Source of the DNA: Trogon surrucura
Lineage: Eukaryota > Chordata > Aves > Trogoniformes > Trogonidae
Assembly: GCA_020746105.1 (NCBI GenBank)
Contig: CM036622.1
Coordinates: 16,841,487 to 16,905,486, forward strand
Direction: 5' to 3'
Length of the DNA stretch: 64,000 bases
The notes beneath the pieces are model-generated. The model had not been told where the DNA came from, did no database searches, and saw only the letters and a list, made by a program, of their open reading frames with translations. This document shows, piece by piece, positions 47,195 to 60,959 of this stretch. How positions within the stretch are numbered: position 1 is the stretch's first letter; each line of letters begins with the position of its first letter. The translations under genes and the position numbers were made by a program.

Positions 47195-49871
47195 GTTACC
47201 ATACCTTTGTAGAGTTCCTTGGTGATATTTACTTGATGATGAGTAGATGATTAAGGAATACAAAAACTTCCCTGAAAGGCTAGTAAAAAACACCTGAGAA
47301 AAGCCCCAGACTGATTGCAGACCATCCTGTTCCCTCTTCTGCATCCCTTTATTCTCCATTCACAATTTAATAATGGTAAAATTTGTAGTAGCTTCTCTCC
47401 ATGTAACTCCATGTGTTAAGAAGACACGTCTTAAAATCCAACCATCATAATGAGTAAAACTCAATCTAAAGTGGGTGTGTAAGTCCCATAAATATCCACT
47501 AGGAGTAAGTGTTGGTTGGCTCTGGGGAAACCTGTCTTTAGATTAATGCCTTTGGCACTTCTGTGTATTTGCATATGAACAAGTAAGTCAGGGTGCCTAT
47601 TGTAATAATGGCTGGTAAGAGTAAAGCAAACTCCCATCATTCAGTGGATTAAAATCTGGTGCTGCAGTGAGTGATGAACTACATGCATTTAGCTGGAAGA
47701 TCTATGCTACACTCTAATGTAAGCTTGCCTTTGAAACTACTACTACAAATTGCATTAGGTAGAATTTGTACACGGTAGAATTGGATCATTTTCTGAGTGG
47801 GAATTTGCTGATGTAAGTAAAACACTTTGTAATAGGAGACATCCTCTTTGGGTCTGCCATACTTACTGTTTAAATTAGGGGCCTCTGAGAAAGGAAATAA
47901 AGAAATGCCTGGTTTTCACATTTGAATAGCTCTGCAGAGGATTTAAATGCTGGAGTTACCCCTTGCACATTGAGAATAGTACTTAAACTAGATCAGTCTA
48001 ATGTGATGTCTCACATGCAATTGCATGTAGGTACTAGAGGCAAGAGAAAATATTTGCTTTGAATAAGCACTCATTCTTTTTCATCTCTTCACTGGTTAAA
48101 AAAAAAAACCCCAAACAACTCCCAGAAAAAAACCTTAGGCAGAAAAGTATATAATCTTTATGTATTGTTTGAAAATATCAAAATATGTTAGTTTTGGTTG
48201 CCTTTCAATAATTGTAGCTCTGTCTTTAAAATGAGTGTCTTATTTGGTTTAAGTCGGAAAAATGAGGAAAAGGCATGTCAAGATGTTTTTCTCCTTATTT
48301 GACTTTTCTGTTTTAATGTCTAATAATGGCTTATGAAATTCCTTCTAGGTACAGTAGTTGCTATTCTTTACCAACATTTCTTTGGGAACTGTAAGTTTGG
48401 AATTCTGTGATTTTTTGTTAGGGCTTTGGCTCCATCAGTGAAAATTACACTTTTGACTTTTTCCCTGTGATATACCTATTTTGCAATAGGGACCAAACCA
48501 GTAAAGGTCAAAGGAATATAACTGGAAGAAGGCTTTTGGCTCTCGGTAAAAATTAACTGGTTGAATATATTTCTTTAAATTTACATCATTAGGCAGATAT
48601 TTTCTTCCTGGTAAGCAATCATTGTTTAGTTGAATTCTTGTTCTAATTACTTAAGTATAAAAGACTTAATCAGGATTGGTTTAAATATAACTTCAGCAAG
48701 CTTTACTACTGGAGCAACAAATTTATGTGATAATGAGGAAATTACTTCAGTCAAGTGCAAAACTGAAGTCTTCAACTTCATGGCAGCTTTGACCTTCTTT
48801 CTATTAATTTCATTTTGCTCTTCGTACTTCAAGTGGTTTGGCCAAGAACAGAAGCAGGAGAGCCATGGTACTGCACAGGACGATATGTTTCCTGCAGCAA
48901 TTTATGCTGGAAAATCCCAGTGGATAAATGTTGGTGGTTTTTTTTTGTTGGAGTGGGAATTAGGAAGTCCACATGTCATTCTGGGTAGATCCCCCAGAAA
49001 CTGAAAACCTCATTTCCACAAAATGAGTTTAATATTCCAGAGCAAGTTGGCTGGTTATGACCAGCCTCTGCAGGCTTTCAGTCTTATTCATGGGGTGAAG
49101 AGTGTTGTGGTTTGAAGTCTTGCCACCTCCTAGCTGTTTATTGCTGTCTCTTTGCTGGAGATTCCTGTGCTCATCATTGAACTGGCTAAAGTGAACACAT
49201 GAATTTTTTTGCAATTCTGGTTAGTATGAAAGAGGGAACTGTAGGGCCTAAGAAACTGTGCATCCTCCTTGTCCTCATGGGCTGGAGATGGGGCAGTGAC
49301 CCGCAGTAGAGGTAAGGCAGGGAGCCAGCACTGTGGTTGTAGCAGCTTGGTGCTGGCTGGAGACTGGCTCCCCGAAGTGCAGGATGCTAACTCCTAGGAC
49401 TCAGCAATGCCTAGCACTCCAGGAGCTCACCTGGGGGACCAAAGCGGTAGAAGCAAATGAAGAAGCCTGAACAATTTTTCAAAATCGTGCATTTGGGGTC
49501 ATTGCCACCAGCCAGGAACTGGGCTAAGCACATCCTTTTGATTAATTTAGACACCGGGAATGAGAATTTGTGCTTTTTAGACTTTTTATTTTTTTAAACC
49601 CCTGGTATTTTGACCTATGACCGCAACCGCCTTGTTTCCCCCCAGTCAAGCTGAGAACAAGGATAATACCAGAAACTAAGCTCCTCTTCCATAACATTTT
49701 CTTTTAATTTTTATTTCTTTGCAAAATACCCTATCCCAAATGGGACTTCCACTGGATCAAACTTACTACTATTTTGCCTGCCCATATTTACCTGGGAAAA
49801 CAAGTAGACCTGGGATGAAAGGGTAGAAAGAGAGCCTGTGTTTGAGAAGCATGTGGCAGCCTTTCCAGATC
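47195..49871. other. Gene-free AT-rich sequence
   Basis: No gene or known repeat is seen. The 124-codon plus frame at 48630-49004 has a hydrophobic stretch but no domain or splice context, and I treat it as chance. Confidence 0.45.
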
Positions 49872-49982
49872 ACACAGAATCACAGAGTCACAGAATGTTA
49901 GAGGTTGGAAGGGACCTCAAGGATCATCTAGTCCAACCCCCCCACCAGAGCAGGATCACCTACAGCAGACCACATAGGAATC
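49872..49982 (-). mobile_element. CR1 LINE 3' end fragment (ATTCTGTG-tail type)
   Basis: The last 110 bases of a minus-strand CR1 remain: three tail units, then the antisense of the conserved terminus (GTTAGAGGTTGGAAGGGACC, GATCATCTAGTCCAACCCCC, GCAGGATCACCTACAG). The copy ends where ORF2 would begin. It is nearly identical in kind to the ends at 2571, 3205 and 35847. Confidence 0.93.
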
Positions 49983-52900
49983 GAGGGCACAGGTCTCAGA
50001 AAATGTTAACTGCTGTGCACTATGTGTTACATATCTCCTGAATGGAAGCAGTGACTTGAGCTCTCGTGGAGTAAGCCTTCTACTCAGAGGACAGACAAAA
50101 CAGCTAGCTGGTGGTAAGAATAAAGCTTTTTTATGAATGTAGAATGATTCCTGGGAAACTCATTTAGCATTAGCTAAGTCACTGTTGTAGGTGAAGAAAG
50201 ACTGAGAGAAATAAAAATAGCAGTATCTTATTGAGTATTTCAGATGGAGCAGCTCACACAGAAAGTTTTCTGAAAGTCTCTTTTCCCATAAGCAGCTCAA
50301 ACTGAAAACAGATCTCAGCTTTAATAATCTAAAAGAGATAAAATTGAACAGCTACTTTTGGGTTTAAATCTTTCTGATGGCATCTCCAGGAGGAAGCTCA
50401 GTATCACGTCAGTTTGTGAAGTATTTTTCAAGATATTTAGTGTTAAAGAGGAAGGGAAAAGTAAGACAAAATCCCTTAGTGAGAACTTCTATAATTTCCT
50501 TTGTTTGCATTCTGATGACATTGAATTATTTAACCTGTATGGATATTCAAGTGGTTATAAGTACCTCACCGAGCCTGTGTGTGCCAGAACTGCAGAAGTA
50601 CTTCAGCAATAAATACTGAGCAGAGCTTTCAGGAGCTGTGAGATTCTGCTCCTGAGTCTGTTGGTGGATATGTCTCGGCCAAGCTGAGATTCATCTTGCT
50701 GAAGTGAAGTGCAAATTTTCCTTGCTTGGGCTAATGAACCTGGAAACTGAATGACGGGTGGTTTGGGGGAAGACTGGGATGTTTTACTCTGAGGCATAAC
50801 TGAGCTGCTTCAGCAGGTCAGAGATTTTCAGAAAGCAATCTGGGCAGTTAATGCTGATGATGGCTTAGCTGTCTCTTCCAGAGGTCCACTCTGAGTCTTC
50901 CCATTCAAGCATTCATTCAGAGCCTTTGTCTGAATTTGGACACCTAATTAGTTGCCGGTTCCTTTTCAAATTTACCTTCTTTTCCTGATGCTGGCGTCTG
51001 CAGATGATGAAATGTCTGATACTTCTATTAGTGCTGACTCCATTTCTACTGCACCTAGGGATCATCAGGCAACACAACAACTTTTCTAAGAAGACACCGA
51101 AGACTTGATGCTCAATATTATTGAGAGCATTTCCTCTGTGAATTTGGTCCTTGCTTTTCACTACTATCTCCACTGCTGTGGACCCTGGGTCACAAATTAC
51201 TCTCAATGCATCTAACGACACATTGATGTGTCAGTGTATAAACAGGAACTTCCATTACAGGTCTTGAGTGTATCATCATCTGCTTTTTCTTGATTGTGCC
51301 CGAGCAAATATTCTTGCCCTAAAGGGGTCAGCACTAAAAATGAACATTTTATGTGGTGAGTTACTGCAATTCAACTGGTAATTTCTAGGAAGAAAATGAA
51401 GAATAGAAGAAACTATATTGCTTTCCTTGGTCATTACAGTGGAGAGTGAAAAATCACAGACAGGAGAGGAAGAGTGAGGAAAGGTAACACAGAAACATTG
51501 CATTACAAACAAAAAAACCAAGCCCCTCAGAAGAAAAAATACAAATATGCTTCTGAAACACTTCTAAATGTGTCTATCCATAGCTCTACAATGGGATGTA
51601 GTAGGGTAAAATTTAATGGAAAATGTCTGTCAGGAGGGTGACAAAAGTCCCTACTGACCTTAAATCTGGTTTGTTTAGGTTTTTTTGTTGGGGGGGAGGT
51701 GTTAGGGTTTGTATGTAGTGGTTTGAGTTTTGTGGGGTTTTTTTGGTTTGCCTCTTTTTTTAATCCACAAAAAACCAAGCAAATTCTACATGCCTAAAAA
51801 AAAAAGAAAAGAAACTCTCACATGTAAAATGGCCACATATGCTCCCATGCCCTCTCCTGGGAAGTTGGCAGATATGTACTGCATCATTTGCAGATTCTTT
51901 GTGTTTCTTACACCATCTAAGGTCATTTCATGCACGACAAAACTTCTAGGTGTATTTCACAGAATACGCTATTTTGTTTTCATCTTCAGTTGCTAGAATA
52001 GGTACAGCAAACAATAGCTATTTAGCGGCTACAATTCAATGGCTGTTAGGGTTCATCTCTTTCCTATGGACTTCAATCACAGAGTTAGGAAGAAAATAAT
52101 CCTTTAATTGGGTACTACCCATATTGTATGTCAAACCACAGTTAGAGCAAAGAAGTTTTGAACAACCAGTGGCCTGAATGATTGTTGGCACAACTATTTC
52201 TGGTAGTTGTACCTAAAGAATACATCAGAAGAAACCAGGAGAGTCTTATTTTCTTAATTCTCTCCCCCTGCCTCCCCAGGCAGAGCTAAAAAATCAGTGT
52301 CTTTTAGAAGGAAACAATACCAGAAGCTATATACAAATCGGTCATATAAAGAAAAAGTTTAAATCTGTCAAAGAAACATCACTCAGCTCTGATCAAAGGT
52401 GATAAATCCTGATTAAATGGAAGGAAAAAGAGAAAAAGATCACTCAATCTTGTTATTAGCAGATTCTGAAAAGAATTCACTACCCTGCAGTTCAGCAAAT
52501 CACTTGTTTGTTATGTCCTTTCATCTTCAGTAATAAATCCACCCCTTATGTATATACCTATAGGCTCCTGCATGTTTAGCAGCTCTGTTAAATCAAAGTC
52601 TATATTATGAGGTCTTTCAAAGTGATGTTTAGAGACTGACATGTTATGTTTATCTGGAGGGGAAAACATGAAGCAGTATTTATCAGCGTTCTATAAAGCA
52701 TAATGATCTGCTAGAAGCAATCTCTGTTTCAAGATCTATTTTTTTTAATACAGTAATCTGAAGGGTTTTTTTCATTTTAAAATGGGAGAATGCTGTCTTT
52801 CTGATCTGGATTCAGTTTCGTGGTTTTTAGTCTTAGTTCCTCCTTCCTACTGCATCATTCATAGCATTTGAAATAAAATTGTTACCCCATAACTTGACAC

Positions 52901-53528
52901 AGCTGTAGTATGCTAGCTATGGGAAGAATTGCAGCACAGGATTTGTGCTACTTCATAAAGAACAGGAAGGCACAGCACTTTCTCTCCTTGCTCATCAGCA
53001 GCTAAGTAAATGTGGTTCTGAGGGAACAATATTTGCACATCATAGAGATGGGCTTTTTTTTCCTCTGATTCAGGAGCTCAGAGTTGAACCAAGTTGATTT
53101 TAAATTCTCAGCCATCACCTGGGGACCTTGCCACTCTACTTAAAGCAACCTGTGCAAACAGGTTATTGAGTGATGAAGCTGAATCTGAAGTGCATGAAGA
53201 AAATGTCCTCTGCTACCTACTTGCATCAGGCTGCCTGTGTGCAGATCTGTGGATCCATTCTAGCAAAATGCTACTATGCCGTGATAGCGTACTGATTTTT
53301 TTTCCCCGAAGTGCTATAGCAACTTCTCTCCCCCCCACCATTTACAGATAAAATCTTGAAGTTTGTATTAGCCTAAAACTGAAATTTAGGATTTTTTTAG
53401 GATCATCTTCTGCTTAAATATTATGTGCAGATTGCTAAACACTGTGCTATTAGGATTCTTTTAGATCTAACAGCTGTCTTCTACAATACTAGCCATACAG
53501 TGTTATTTATGTTTGTGCTTCCTTCCAG
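49983..53528. other. Mostly unique sequence, no recognised gene
   Basis: Apart from the pseudogene-like stretch at 50340-51240, I see no feature. T-rich and G/T-rich simple sequence lies at about 51,670-51,760. Confidence 0.4.
50340..51240 (+). pseudogene. Possible decayed host gene copy, unidentified
   Basis: Several protein-like stretches follow one another on the plus strand in changing frames: SENFYNFLCLHSDDIELFNL and YKYLTEPVCARTAEVLQQ at about 50,490-50,610; ELLQQVRDFQKAIWAVNADD at about 50,800-50,870; VHSESSHSSIHSEPLSEFGH at about 50,884-50,940; and DDEMSDTSISADSISTAPRD at about 51,000-51,065. Acidic, Ser-rich runs like the last two are common in host regulatory proteins. Frame changes and stops separate the stretches. 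This could be a decayed processed pseudogene or a chance run of open segments. I cannot name a parent. Confidence 0.25.
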
Positions 53529-53586
53529 GAGCAGATGGAGTCTCCTTCTAGCAGCTTTGCTGCTTCTCAGCGTGGAGGCCCGCAGA
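53529..53586 (+). other. Weak exon-like unit, 58 bp
   Basis: A good polypyrimidine acceptor (GTGCTTCCTTCCAG) is followed by 58 bases open in frame as EQMESPSSSFAASQRGGPQ, then an AGA/GTAATT donor-like site. GC content rises sharply here against the AT-rich surroundings. Antisense and other-frame translations are also open, so support is weak. Confidence 0.22.
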
Positions 53587-56500
53587 GTAATTGTTGGTAA
53601 CTACTCACCCGCCTCATGTCCTGTTCAGTCCTCCCACCTTTGGTGCACGAGCCCTGCCAAAGCACAGGCTCTGCTGAAGTCCTGCCACCGATGTCAGCTT
53701 GGTGAGCACTCTGTGATATGCAGTCCCCCCAGTCCACTGGTGCTGGCTGCACAGAGAGATGTCTCGGGGCTTGCAGGGAGCTGGGTGGTGGTGGGTGAGG
53801 GCTAAATGGCCAGGGCTCAGTCCAAGTGTGCCTTGGAGTAAGGTTCACAGCACCTTCTCTGAAACAAGCTTGCATACTTCTGCACCAGGTACCTCCACAC
53901 AAAGCCTGAGGAAAGCTGCCACAGTACCTGTCTCTGTGCTACCTGTGTAAGCGCTTCCCATCCTCCTGGGTAAGTTTCAGGATGGCAGGGAACTGGGCTA
54001 CTGCGGCAACACTGCCAGGAGAAGCAGAGCTATCTCTTTTAGGTGATTTGGGTTGAATGAAACATGCAGAGCCACTTACTGAGAGGTTGCTCCAGTTCTC
54101 GCCTGGAGAAGTTTTTGCTCTGGGAGGACATTTTCTCATTTAAAGGACATTAGAGTTGAGGTTGTATCTGGATGCATAGGTGGTTCCCCCCCTTTCCTAG
54201 AGTGCTTTATTTTTATGTAACACCAGTGAGGCAAGGCTAACTCATTCTTGGTATGTAAGTAGTTGAAGACACTGATGGGTATAGCACAAAATACATGCAG
54301 AGATCAAATACCATTATTTTACAAAAAAAAAAAAAAGTAATTTCTTGAGCTGATAACCAATTTGTAAGTAGGTTGTGTATGGGACACTACTCAAATTGAC
54401 AGTATGGGAAGAGAAAACAAATTGGCTTTATTTTTCTTTTCCAGCAGTTTATGATGAATCTGTTTAAGACGAGAAGTTAAAATGTATGCATTAGATTTTT
54501 ATTTCTACAACTCAAAGCCTCACCTCAAAACAGTGGGATAATGCATTCCCACTGCAAAGCTGTCAGTGTTTTGGGTTTGTATGATATTCAGAATCCATGA
54601 AGGGATGCTGCTCCCTTGAACCCCTCAGTGGCTAGTTACATGAGAAATCATGTCCTCCTCTGTTCATGATTATTTATTGATTAGAATACTATGTACTGAA
54701 TGGTAAATTACCTCTTGGAGGGCTTGAATGCCATATAATTTATTTACAGCCTTAAAATAGAGCAATAAATCTGAAACAGTGTATCTGCCTAGTCTCACCT
54801 TCCATTTCTAAATTTTAAAGCAGTTAGTTTTGGTAATGATGAACTATACTTATTTTTATAGTTCAAAAGATTTGTGGCTAAAAGTAAACAGGACATTTAG
54901 ACTGAGTTGTAATTAAATTTGGCTTTCCATGCTAAATGGGAGCATACTTTTGGCAACAATTCAAAAACACACAAGAAAAGCTTTTATAATGTTTCATTAT
55001 CTATTCATGTCTCATATTAAGGAGTTTTTCCGTATTGTTATCCAGTTTTTATGTGACCCACAGTCACTTCCAGTCTCTTAGTACACTTCTGATGCTTTAA
55101 TTTAGGTGTCTCTCATGAATTAAATCTTTGAGAATTAGTTTGAGCCTATCATGAAAAAAGATACCTTGCCACCATAATGGGTTAGAGTCTTTTAAAGCTT
55201 AAATTACATGTTTCCATTGGGCACATTTTAGGAGTAACAAGTATTTTCTCTAGAGTTCAGGACAGATACGACCTGAATGATTTAGACGACCAGGAACAGC
55301 AGAACAGGCTATGTGTGTGTGTAAACGGTTTTATGCCCACTTGTGGTTTAGGAATTTATTGCAACTGTTTTCAACAACCTGATTTAGAGTGCATGTTAGA
55401 GAATGTTGATGAAACATTAACTAATGGTTTAACACAGCACAACTGCATCATTTTATACTACTGATCCCTATTAATGAATGCATGATAAGCATATTTATAT
55501 GGTGTTTGCCCTGAAGCATTAATAGTGAAGATAATGATCAATCTGTACAAAGGATATTATCTCTCTTCATAGTTCAAGTGAGCCTGCTTATAATAAAGAC
55601 CTACTGTAAATGCCTTTTGGGTTGGTTTGGGGTTTTGGTTTTTGTTTGGTTTGGTTTGGTTTTTTTTAATCAGTAGCAAAATGTAAACTTACCCTGAATT
55701 TTCATTGTTCTAGCAACATTAATAGGCACATGAGTAAGGTGCCTTGTTGGAAGGCCATCTTTAAACAGGGTCAGCAGTACCGCTCCCACGGCCTTGAGAC
55801 GGTTTTGGAAATGCCAGTGTCATTTCTCAACCAGATCCAAGCTCCTTGGTGAGGATCTGTCCCCAGGGTGGTCTACAGCAGGATAACTGGTGCAGATGTT
55901 TTTCAGCTGTAGGCAAACTGGATTTTCCTGAGCATTTTGGGTCAGGAAAGAGCGATAATTATATATGTTGACTAAAACAAGCCATCTCACAGTAGCTAAA
56001 AAGAAAGCCACAGCTGTTTTAAATTGTAATAATGGTTTTAATTCTATCTTATAAATCTGGAGTCATAATATCATTAGCTAAATCAACTTGCCTGTGTGCA
56101 AATTTTGTTATTACCTGTATTCCTTAAAATTTGAGAAGAGGTATATATTTCAATTGTCTTAGCCTGGAACTAGAAATGTCTGTATTTTTTTTTTTTGGCA
56201 TAAGTTCTGTGAAGAGAAGAAAGTAATATAGTATTTTTAAACTATATTTTAAATAAGAATATAATACACTGTAAAAGATTGATAATTAATAATTAAATAT
56301 TAAATAATTTATTCACAATATTTTTTTCTTTTCCTAAAGGAAGGAAAAATGCTTGGTTTAAATTCTGCCAGAAATAATAGAACAAAGGCAAACAAGAGAA
56401 TAATTATGATGTTCACTGCAGAACAAAAGCAGTTATAGAGACCCCATGAGAAAATAACTTCACCAAAAGGCACTGTGTTGAAACACAGATGCAGTACAAG

Positions 56501-57076
56501 AGACACATAATGTTGATATTTCAGGAGAGCCAGGTGCAGGAATGAAAATAACTTTATTTATATCATTGGCTTTGATTATCTTGTTCATTGTGTAGAAACC
56601 TACAAAAGCTAAATCATGTGAAAATTGCTCAGTTCTAGTCTTTTCCAGGGATTTTTTCCTATGATGTATATTATAGATCCTTCCTGACAAAAAAATAATT
56701 TGTGTTTATGAAAGTTCAGAAGAATTTCTCATCTGCACTGGTTTGTTCCCTTGAGTTTTAATAATAAATGTACCACTTCCTTTTCCCTTCCTCAAAGTGT
56801 GCAAAAGAATTCAGATTAATTACTCCCCACTTTTAATTGTCTAAATCTATTTCTCTTTTTAAGCCCTTCATCTTGAGGTTGATCCAGGCTTTAAAGAGGA
56901 CTCATGGTACTCTTAACAAAGCTATAAGTAGGCAAACATCCAAAGTAGAATTGCAAGTGAAGCCTGTGTATCAGCATTTTTATTAGTGCTTTGTCAAAGT
57001 GTCCAAAGATTGAAAATTGAACCACTCCTCCCTTTAGTACTTGTTCTTCCAGACTTCAGGCATCTGTCATAGTTAT

Positions 57077-57150
57077 GTCCCATTCTCAGAGAGCTGAAGC
57101 TGTTGTGAGAGGCTAGCAATTTGCCCATGATGGTACATTCCAAGTTAATG
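57077..57150 (+). mobile_element. Possible ancient MIR-like SINE core
   Basis: The order CCCATTCTCAGAGAGCTGAA, GAGAGGCTAGCAATTTGCCC, then ATGATGGTACATTCC resembles the core of amniote MIR elements (CCCATTTTACAGATGAG.., AGAGGTTAAG, TTGCCCAAGGTCAC). The similarity is weak and judged by eye. Confidence 0.3.
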
Positions 57151-59076
57151 TCTACTGTTAAATGAGTTTAGGATTGGATTGCTTAGGGTTGCTGTTAACA
57201 CAATGTATGATCTAACCTAGAGTATGTTGCCACCATGCACAACTACAGTGTTACTCTTGAATATGTTCTGCAAGTGCATGTAATCTACGTGACATTACAA
57301 AGCAACCTTTACAATCAAACAAACATACCCAGTTTAAGAAGGACTTCAGTTTTTTAATCCACTTGAAGCACTAAAAAGATTGTTATGTTAACCCATGTCT
57401 AGTAGAAAGACATTGACCCAGATCTCTGTGTGCTGCCTTTTGGTGAGAAGGCGATTAGTAAGAAGTTAAATCAATGGAGTGGGTTTGGAGATGTCTATGA
57501 CCATGATCAAAGAAAAGGGAACCTGGAAAGCCAGAGATATCTAGCATTTACTGGATAGAAAACAGGTATGCCTCAGGCTGTTGCAGAAGTTAATTTATCT
57601 GGATGTGTGCAAATTAAGGATATGAGGTTACTGCATTCAGAAATGAGGAATTTGAAAAAGTGTTGGTGCCTGATATTCCACTCTCTCTTCTGTCCGGCTT
57701 GAGTATACCTTTCCTGCATCTCTCTTCTTACTATCTATCTTCTTACTATCTACAAAGAAATAATACAGACTTCTAGATGGTTAGACTCTTTACGAACATC
57801 TAGCTTCACCTGATGTGAACATGAGCGTCCTCACAGATCCCTATTCACTGCTGATCCCTATTGCTCTTGCATTTTGTGCACCCGGGGTAAGCTTCACCTA
57901 CCTAACGAATGACCATGAATGTCAACAGGGCCAGGACCCACAGTGACAAAGACCCATTTAGAAGGGAAACCAGAAACAGAGGTGACTTGGTAAAGATCAG
58001 CTACAGGTGGCAGAGCTGGCAACTCAGCTCATCTCTGCAGATAGCCAATCCTTTTTAGGTGTTGTGGGAAACTCTGTGTATCCAGTTGAAGGTTGTCAAC
58101 AAGAGGGGTGTGTAAAAGCTAAGAAAAACAGCCCACAGAAATCATTCTTAAGTGCTCTGGGACGTATGGGCTGTAAGAACAAGCTGTGTCCATAGACTGC
58201 GTTACTGAATCCCCTTGAAACTCTTGTCTGAGCATACATCTGTATGTTTCTTTGTTTGTTATTTTATACATTTACTCTTCAGTTATTAATTTCACCCAGG
58301 ATAATACAGTATATAAAATGTACTCTTTTCCTTGCAGCATTTCTCTTAACAGAAGAAATAAAAATGCAATTTATTATGTGTGACATTTGCCTAAACTTTT
58401 CATCTATAGTAATTTCACCATGTAGAAATGATATCAAGAAAATGAGCCATAATCTGCCTGTATTAATCCTGCATAAATCTAGAGAAGCTCCACGTGGGCC
58501 CGTTGCACGTTTAAAACGTTGCAGGTGATAGCAAGATGCATCCCATGGCTCCCTTTTGTAATGATATTCTAAACTTGTGTAAATTTGCATCTTTATGTGC
58601 TCTAAGTAGGCATTTGTATGCAATGATACTGCGTAGCCTTGACTTTCCTGGACTGAAAGAAATAAGGACTTATTTAACCAGAAATACATGGGAGAGGGTG
58701 GTAATAATTTATATTGTGTAAATTTGAAGAATTCATGGTTCTGGCTGCTTAGTGCTACTGGAAAAACAGTATTTTTAGTTTTTTAGGGGACCTGGGTGCT
58801 CGCATTTCAGAGGCCACATAGGTAAGCAAATAGAATTTTAGCTCATTAGTGTCAAAGGTGTGTATGTTAAATTACTTATTTATTGTCTAAAACGATTGTG
58901 CCAGTTGTGGTAGAAATTGGTGGAAAACAAGTTTCAGTGAATATTGTGTGGACAGTGACAGTGTGAATCACAGTATGCCCTTGACATCATATTCTAAGGG
59001 AGATGTGTGCATTTTTATAATAAAATATCCCATTATAGGTGGCACTGAGATGAAACCATCTACTGTGTGTGATGCA

Positions 59077-59122
59077 TATATATATATATATAAATATAAT
59101 ATAATATATATATATATATATA
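59077..59122 (+). repeat. (TA)n microsatellite
   Basis: An alternating TA run with AAT interruptions covers about 46 bases. It is the longest dinucleotide repeat in the window and probably length-variable. Confidence 0.9.
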
Positions 59123-60959
59123 CTTACAAAAATAAAGTATCTTTTGACCTTTCAGATGCTCAGCTTAATTCAGTAGAAATATTTCTAGTGAAATGGGAAT
59201 TTTTTGGTCTGGAATTGTCGACTGATTCAGTGAGTTTTCTGGATGACTAACTACATCTCCAGATGCAGATATATCTGTGGCAAGCTTTCACTTGGGGAAC
59301 TTCATCTTAGGTTCTTGAATCCTGCCTCTGATGAGGATAAGTGTGCAAGAGCAATGGCCCCAAGGGGAAACTGTAATGCCTTATTCCTTGTATTAAAGGA
59401 AAATCCCATGTATATATAAAAATCGATATATTTAATCAAGTATTGTTTTATATATATTATTTTAAGAAAATTGTGGGTTGACTTGTGGTTTTTCTAGTTG
59501 GCTGGTTTTTTGTGGGTTTTTGTTTTTACTTTCCTCGCATTGTCTTCCTTGGTTTCTCTCATCTGGTTTGGTATGTGTCAACACACGCACTCTCTGTCAG
59601 CACCAGATTTCCAAAAATGAATTTCCAAAATGACTTAGCAAGTACTTCTTCATGATATTGCTTTTGTCTGCCCCTTCCCCTTCTAGGATAAATTCAGCAA
59701 CCCATTCTTTATTGTGCAGATTTGTGCTGTAACTGGACCAGCAGATGAACTAGCTTTCAACTTTCTCCTAAGCCTCAGTTAAACAATATACAAAGGATAA
59801 AAAAAGACATCTAATTTTCTCTGGAAGGAATCCATTGTTGAACATGTTTATTGAGGTCTGGCTTCATGTGACTGTAAAGGTGCCTTTTTAATTCTTTTTA
59901 AATAACTTTTTTATCACTATTACTGAAATGACATGGTGCATTTGCCAGAAAGCTCTTCAAAGACTTTGACTTAAATGGGCTGTAATGCTGCATCAGAAAC
60001 ACTTACTGAAATCTGACGTGATTTTTTCCACATCCTCTTCTATGTTCCAGTCTGCTCGCTTGCTTTACCCTTCCCTAGTCACTGTTGCTTTTATTTTTTC
60101 TTTCTCCTTATTCTGAAAATGCTGAGCAGAGTTAAATGAAAAATCAGGCACTTCTCATTCGTGGTGTTTAGGACTGTTCTCAATGCAGGTGGGCTGATTT
60201 TTAAACAGGAAATTGTACCTCCTCCTCTTTCCCTCCTCCCTTGCTAAGAACAAGAACTAAATAAAGATTTATTTTAGGAGCGTGATACCACGCCTAAGAG
60301 AAAATACCCTAGCTCAGATGCGTTTTTAAAAGCTGAATACAAGTGAAAGTGCATTCCAATTATTTCCCTCTTGATGCTAATGAAGTGAGAGAAGCTTCAT
60401 CCTGACAGACAGTGCTTGATTGCCTGCTGCTCTTTCCAAATTGTTGCTCTGTCCTACCTTCTGCAGCTGCCTTCGGGCTGTCTGTGAAAGTTCACAGGCT
60501 GTAATTGGTTTGGTTATATATTAGCTTTCGGTTTACAAAAGAGGCTAAGAACCTGAAAATTTCCATGGTATGCCTGATGACTTTAATAATCTATTAAAGA
60601 TTTTGGGTAGTCTGCGCTTTACCTTAATTTTTCTGTGCTAGTAAGAGGTAAAAGTCAATACGATCACGAATTTGCGATTGAAATTGGAGTGAGTAATGTG
60701 TTGGTAAGGCAGAAGTCAGTGCTGCCAGCAGAGGGGAAAAATAACACCTAATTTTTCGAGACAATGTGACTGAGTAACTAGAATGATGCTCTGGGGTTAG
60801 GAAGGCTGGCTGTGTTTCCCTGGCTGTGCCCTGCAGTACACCTGTCCAAGCCTCTGAGGGCTGAGCTGTAAGCATCTTTCATTAGGCATTAAAAACCCTG
60901 GAGCTATTGGACATTTAAGTCTTGACCTCTCTGAACTACAGTTTGTTTTCCATTTACAG

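Larger units (their letters stand above)
53587..60959. other. Gene-free AT-rich sequence
   Basis: No gene is recognised over about 7.4 kb. It includes a GGTTT-rich simple stretch at about 55,620-55,665, a possible MIR-like relic at 57077-57150 and the TA repeat at 59077-59122. The 136-codon minus frame at 58279-58689 overlaps a plus frame of similar length and shows no domain. Confidence 0.45.

Noticed and set aside
48630-49004. 124-codon plus frame with a hydrophobic stretch (possible membrane protein)
   Set aside because: The hydrophobic part comes from T-rich DNA. No family match and no promoter or splice context.
53425-53805. 126-codon frame with a signal-peptide-like LLLAALLLLS segment
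   Set aside because: There is no Met in a sensible position for the segment. It overlaps a 111-codon minus frame, and the hydrophobic run comes from a GCT/CTT-rich stretch.
58279-58689. 136-codon minus-strand open frame
   Set aside because: It overlaps a plus-strand frame of 94 codons, has no domain or splice context, and its composition reflects AT-rich sequence.
60240-60560. Possible conserved non-coding enhancer (homeobox-like TAATTG sites)
   Set aside because: Conservation cannot be judged from one sequence, and such short sites are common in AT-rich DNA.
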